In this document: piece by piece, positions 14,445 to 16,441 of the stretch
Numbering within the stretch: the first letter of the stretch is position 1
How the letters are laid out: every line of letters starts with the position of its first letter
NCBI GenBank assembly: GCA_947176565.1
Contig: CAMWRC010000004.1
Location: 1-16,441 of the forward strand
Source of the DNA: an uncultured Ruminococcus sp.
GTDB taxonomy: Bacteria; Bacillota; Clostridia; Oscillospirales; Ruminococcaceae
DNA length: 16,441 nucleotides
Reading direction: 5' to 3'
Program-made: the position numbers and the translations under genes
Notes under the pieces: model-generated
Database searches by the model: none
The model's input: only the letters and a program-made list of their open reading frames with translations
Told to the model about the DNA's origin: nothing

Positions 14445-15797
14445 ATGAAAAAATTTATTTGCGCTGTCGCTTCGGCAGCAGTTCTCGCATCTGTGATAAA
14501 TTTACCGGCAACATACGCTGAAAGCTACGGAAATGGTATGAAGATTACTGTACTCGGCGATGGTATTTCTGCAGGCTCTGGTCTCTCAGCCGGCGAATAT
14601 AATTATGGTACTCTTGTTGCCAGTTATCTTAAAGGTTCTGTTGAAAACTATGCCGTAAAGGGTTCAAGGGCGCATGATGTACTTGAACAGATTCAGAATT
14701 TCAGCGACGAACAGAAAGCTCAGATAGCTGATTCCGATGCTGTTGTTCTTTCTGTAGGCTCTCATGATATGACTGAATATGTATCAGACTATATGCTGAA
14801 TATGTTTGCATCTATAAATTGCCTCAAGGACTGGTATGATGTCAATGATATTCCGGAGAAACCGTCATTCTCTGATATATCTCTGATGACTGACCGGAAT
14901 AAGCTAAGTACATACATTGAAAATCCGCTCAATGCAGTAAATATAACTACTAATTTGCAGGTAATGCGTCTTAATCTGACTGCTACAGTAAATACACAGA
15001 ATTATTCAAAATATAAACGTATATTTGAACTCGAAACCATGCCGGCAATCCAGTCAATAGCCGATGAACTGAAAGCTATAAATCCTGATGTAAGGGTTAT
15101 TTTTCAGGATATTTATAATCCGCTTGAATTTGAACCCTCTTTTTTTGAGGAAAATTTTACTGGCGGCTACAAGAGCGTAATGGTATCGCTGAGAGCTAAT
15201 TTCAAACTCATTACCCAAAGTTTCTCAGAGCAGCTCAAAGCCATTGACGGAATCGAAGTCGCTGATGTCCGCGACGATTTCATGTCGTACAAGGTGGACA
15301 ATTATTTCAATGAATACTATTACAGCTGGTATTTCACGAATATACAGTCCGGAGGCGGTGCATTAAAGGATATTTACCCGAATCAGGCAGGTAATGTTGC
15401 TATTGCCACTGCGGTCCTGAATACTATAGGCGAAATACATACCGAGGGAAGTCTCCTTGAACGTACATTCATGAGATTGCCGGATATGGAAAATTATCCT
15501 GAATATGCACTCGAAAAATATAACAGTATTGCAGGGGAATATATTTCCTACCCTATGGGTGATGTTGATGATAATCTGAAAGTTGACGCGTCAGATGCTA
15601 CAATGATACTTGTGGAATATGCTCTTTTATCTACTGGCAAGGATTCGATGTTCACGGAAGAACAGCGCAGCGCAGGCGATATTGACGGCGACGGAAAAGT
15701 TGATTCTACTGATGCATCGAAAGTGCTTGAATATTATGCGTATCTTTCAACCGGCGGTCAGCTGACTAAAATGCAGGATTGGCTTGAACAGAGATAA
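14445..15797 (+). CDS. Secreted SGNH-fold protein with C-terminal dockerin, likely catalytically dead
   Basis: The 450-aa protein has a signal peptide (cleavage likely after ATYA, residue 25), an SGNH/GDSL hydrolase-like domain (about 31-330), and a type I dockerin (372-450) with two calcium loops: D373-D375-N377-D381-D384 and D412-D414-D416-D420-D423. It should attach to a cohesin of a scaffoldin. The SGNH blocks are recognisable but altered: block I reads LGDGIS (37-42) where GDS is expected, block II Gly is kept (G73), block III reads GSHD (105-108) instead of GxND, and block V reads DIYPNQAG (309-316) where His precedes Pro. Thus Ser, Asn and His positions are all replaced. It may bind carbohydrate or act structurally. 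GGAGGA precedes the ATG; a strong promoter lies at 14307-14335. Confidence 0.85.
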   Translation: MKKFICAVASAAVLASVINLPATYAESYGNGMKITVLGDGISAGSGLSAGEYNYGTLVASYLKGSVENYAVKGSRAHDVLEQIQNFSDEQKAQIADSDAVVLSVGSHDMTEYVSDYMLNMFASINCLKDWYDVNDIPEKPSFSDISLMTDRNKLSTYIENPLNAVNITTNLQVMRLNLTATVNTQNYSKYKRIFELETMPAIQSIADELKAINPDVRVIFQDIYNPLEFEPSFFEENFTGGYKSVMVSLRANFKLITQSFSEQLKAIDGIEVADVRDDFMSYKVDNYFNEYYYSWYFTNIQSGGGALKDIYPNQAGNVAIATAVLNTIGEIHTEGSLLERTFMRLPDMENYPEYALEKYNSIAGEYISYPMGDVDDNLKVDASDATMILVEYALLSTGKDSMFTEEQRSAGDIDGDGKVDSTDASKVLEYYAYLSTGGQLTKMQDWLEQR

Positions 15798-15811
15798 TTT
15801 ACAAAATACAG

Positions 15812-15848
15812 AAAGCTCTGTGGATTTTTTCCGCAGAGCTTTTATTTT
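15812..15848 (+). terminator. Intrinsic terminator of the dockerin gene
   Basis: AAAGCTCTGTGG (15812-15823) pairs with CCGCAGAGCTTT (15831-15842) with one G-T pair, loop ATTTTTT, followed by TTATTTTATTTT. It lies between convergent genes and may also act leftward on spoVAC, though the T run on that side (TTTCTGTATTTT) is weaker. Confidence 0.9.
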
Positions 15849-15859
15849 ATTTTATATTA

Positions 15860-16300
15860 TTATCTTGAAAAAAAGTAATATATAATTCCATAAATAAATG
15901 CCGCTCCGCAGCCATATAATATTACAGGTCCTGCTATATTGAATATTTTTGTTCCGACTCCGAGAACAAGACCTTCTGACTGCGCCTCTATCGCCGATGA
16001 GCTTACTGCATTTGAAAATCCTGTGATTGGTACAAGAGTACCTGCTCCGGCATGGCTGGCAAGCTTCTGATACAAGCCCAGTCCCGTGAACAATGCGCTG
16101 AGAGAAACAAGTATTACCGATGTCCATATTGATGAATTTTCCTGCGAAAATCCCATGTTTTCAAAAATGTTCCGTATAAGCTGACCTATGGTGCAGATAG
16201 CTCCGCCTACTAAAAATGCATATGCGGTATTGACAGCCGCTTTTGATTTCGGTGCAGCTTTCTGAGCCATTTCGCTGTATGCCTGTGGTGTAATGTTCAT
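15860..16300 (-). CDS. spoVAC: Stage V sporulation protein AC
   Basis: SpoVAC is a spore inner-membrane protein of the SpoVA channel, which moves Ca-dipicolinic acid into the developing spore and out during germination; B. subtilis SpoVAC is reported to be mechanosensitive. The 146-aa product has the family features: AFLVGGAICTIGQLI (first span), HAGAGTLVPITGFSN, and the SEGLVLGVGTKIFNIAGPVI segment that distinguishes SpoVAC from the shorter SpoVAE. GGAGG (16315-16311) lies 10 bases before the ATG. A sigma-G-like promoter lies just upstream. Unlike the usual spoVAC-spoVAD-spoVAE order, nothing follows it on its strand: the next gene is convergent, and a rightward promoter lies upstream, so it appears to be a lone spoVAC. 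Confidence 0.94.
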   Translation of the reverse strand: MNITPQAYSEMAQKAAPKSKAAVNTAYAFLVGGAICTIGQLIRNIFENMGFSQENSSIWTSVILVSLSALFTGLGLYQKLASHAGAGTLVPITGFSNAVSSSAIEAQSEGLVLGVGTKIFNIAGPVILYGCGAAFIYGIIYYFFSR

Positions 16301-16345
16301 GTTAAAAATTCCTCCAAGAAAATCAAAACTTTCAAATCTTTATGT

Positions 16346-16374
16346 TATTATCTGAAAAAATTCCGTGAATATTC
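16346..16374 (-). promoter_or_regulatory. Sigma-G-like promoter of spoVAC
   Basis: On the minus strand, GAATA (16374-16370), 17 bases, GATAATA (16352-16346) matches the sigma-G pattern gHATR / CATWHTA except for the first -10 base. spoVA is a sigma-G operon in B. subtilis. The pattern, spacing and single deviation match the spoVT promoter in this window. Confidence 0.6.
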
Positions 16375-16397
16375 ATATGTAAATTTTTTTGTTTCTG

Positions 16398-16426
16398 TTG
16401 ACTTATGGGACGAAATAGGGTAAAAT
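16398..16426 (+). promoter_or_regulatory. Sigma-A promoter leading out of the window
   Basis: TTGACT (16398-16403), 17 bases, TAAAAT (16421-16426). Predicted start is near 16433, so it should drive a rightward gene beyond the edge, divergent from spoVAC. Confidence 0.75.
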
Positions 16427-16441
16427 AGTAATGTAATAAAT

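Noticed and set aside
12256..14466. Identical signal-peptide beginnings (MKKFICA) in the lipoprotein and the dockerin protein as evidence of gene duplication.
   Set aside because: The similarity ends after seven residues and the codons differ. Lys-rich starts followed by hydrophobic residues are common in exported proteins.
1..16441. CRISPR arrays, tRNA or rRNA genes, insertion sequences, prophage or attachment sites.
   Set aside because: No regularly spaced repeats, tRNA-like cloverleafs, transposase motifs or terminal inverted repeats were seen on either strand.

Overview
The window reads as the chromosome of an anaerobic, spore-forming, low-GC Firmicute close to Ruminococcus (Oscillospiraceae/Ruminococcaceae). 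The grounds are pyruvate:ferredoxin oxidoreductase as the pyruvate enzyme, the sporulation genes spoVT and spoVAC, a secreted protein ending in a dockerin module (cellulosome or amylosome attachment), a CIRCE heat-shock operator, and strong consensus sigma-A promoters with AT-rich gaps. The species is inferred, not proven.

Layout from left to right: the 3' nine-tenths of tuf (EF-Tu) and its terminator; spoVT behind a sigma-G-like promoter; a 350-base gap carrying a likely leftward small RNA of about 116 nt and the nifJ promoter; nifJ (1181 aa) and terminator; a small AT-rich SIMPL-domain gene; a degenerate copy of the nifJ 3' end; an Sfp-type phosphopantetheinyl transferase, whose 3' end overlaps the convergent htpG; htpG with a textbook sigma-A promoter and perfect CIRCE; a three-gene operon of ECF sigma factor, membrane-anchored beta-propeller protein (probable anti-sigma) and lipoprotein; a convergent AqpZ-type aquaporin; a secreted SGNH-fold protein with dockerin; and a convergent lone spoVAC with its own sigma-G-like promoter. 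A consensus sigma-A promoter leaves the right edge.

Functional themes are central metabolism and translation (tuf, nifJ), sporulation and germination (spoVT, spoVAC, which share nearly the same promoter pattern), stress (htpG/CIRCE, ECF operon) and cell-surface biology (dockerin protein, lipoprotein, propeller protein, aquaporin).

The most noteworthy signals are: (1) an unannotated minus-strand small RNA between spoVT and nifJ with a 5' hairpin, a single-stranded CU-rich anti-Shine-Dalgarno stretch and an intrinsic terminator; (2) an ECF sigma factor translationally coupled to a beta-propeller membrane protein; (3) a dockerin-bearing SGNH protein in which the catalytic Ser, Asn and His positions all appear replaced; (4) a nifJ 3'-end relic flanking the SIMPL gene; and (5) a convergent overlap that may make htpG readthrough antisense to the transferase gene.
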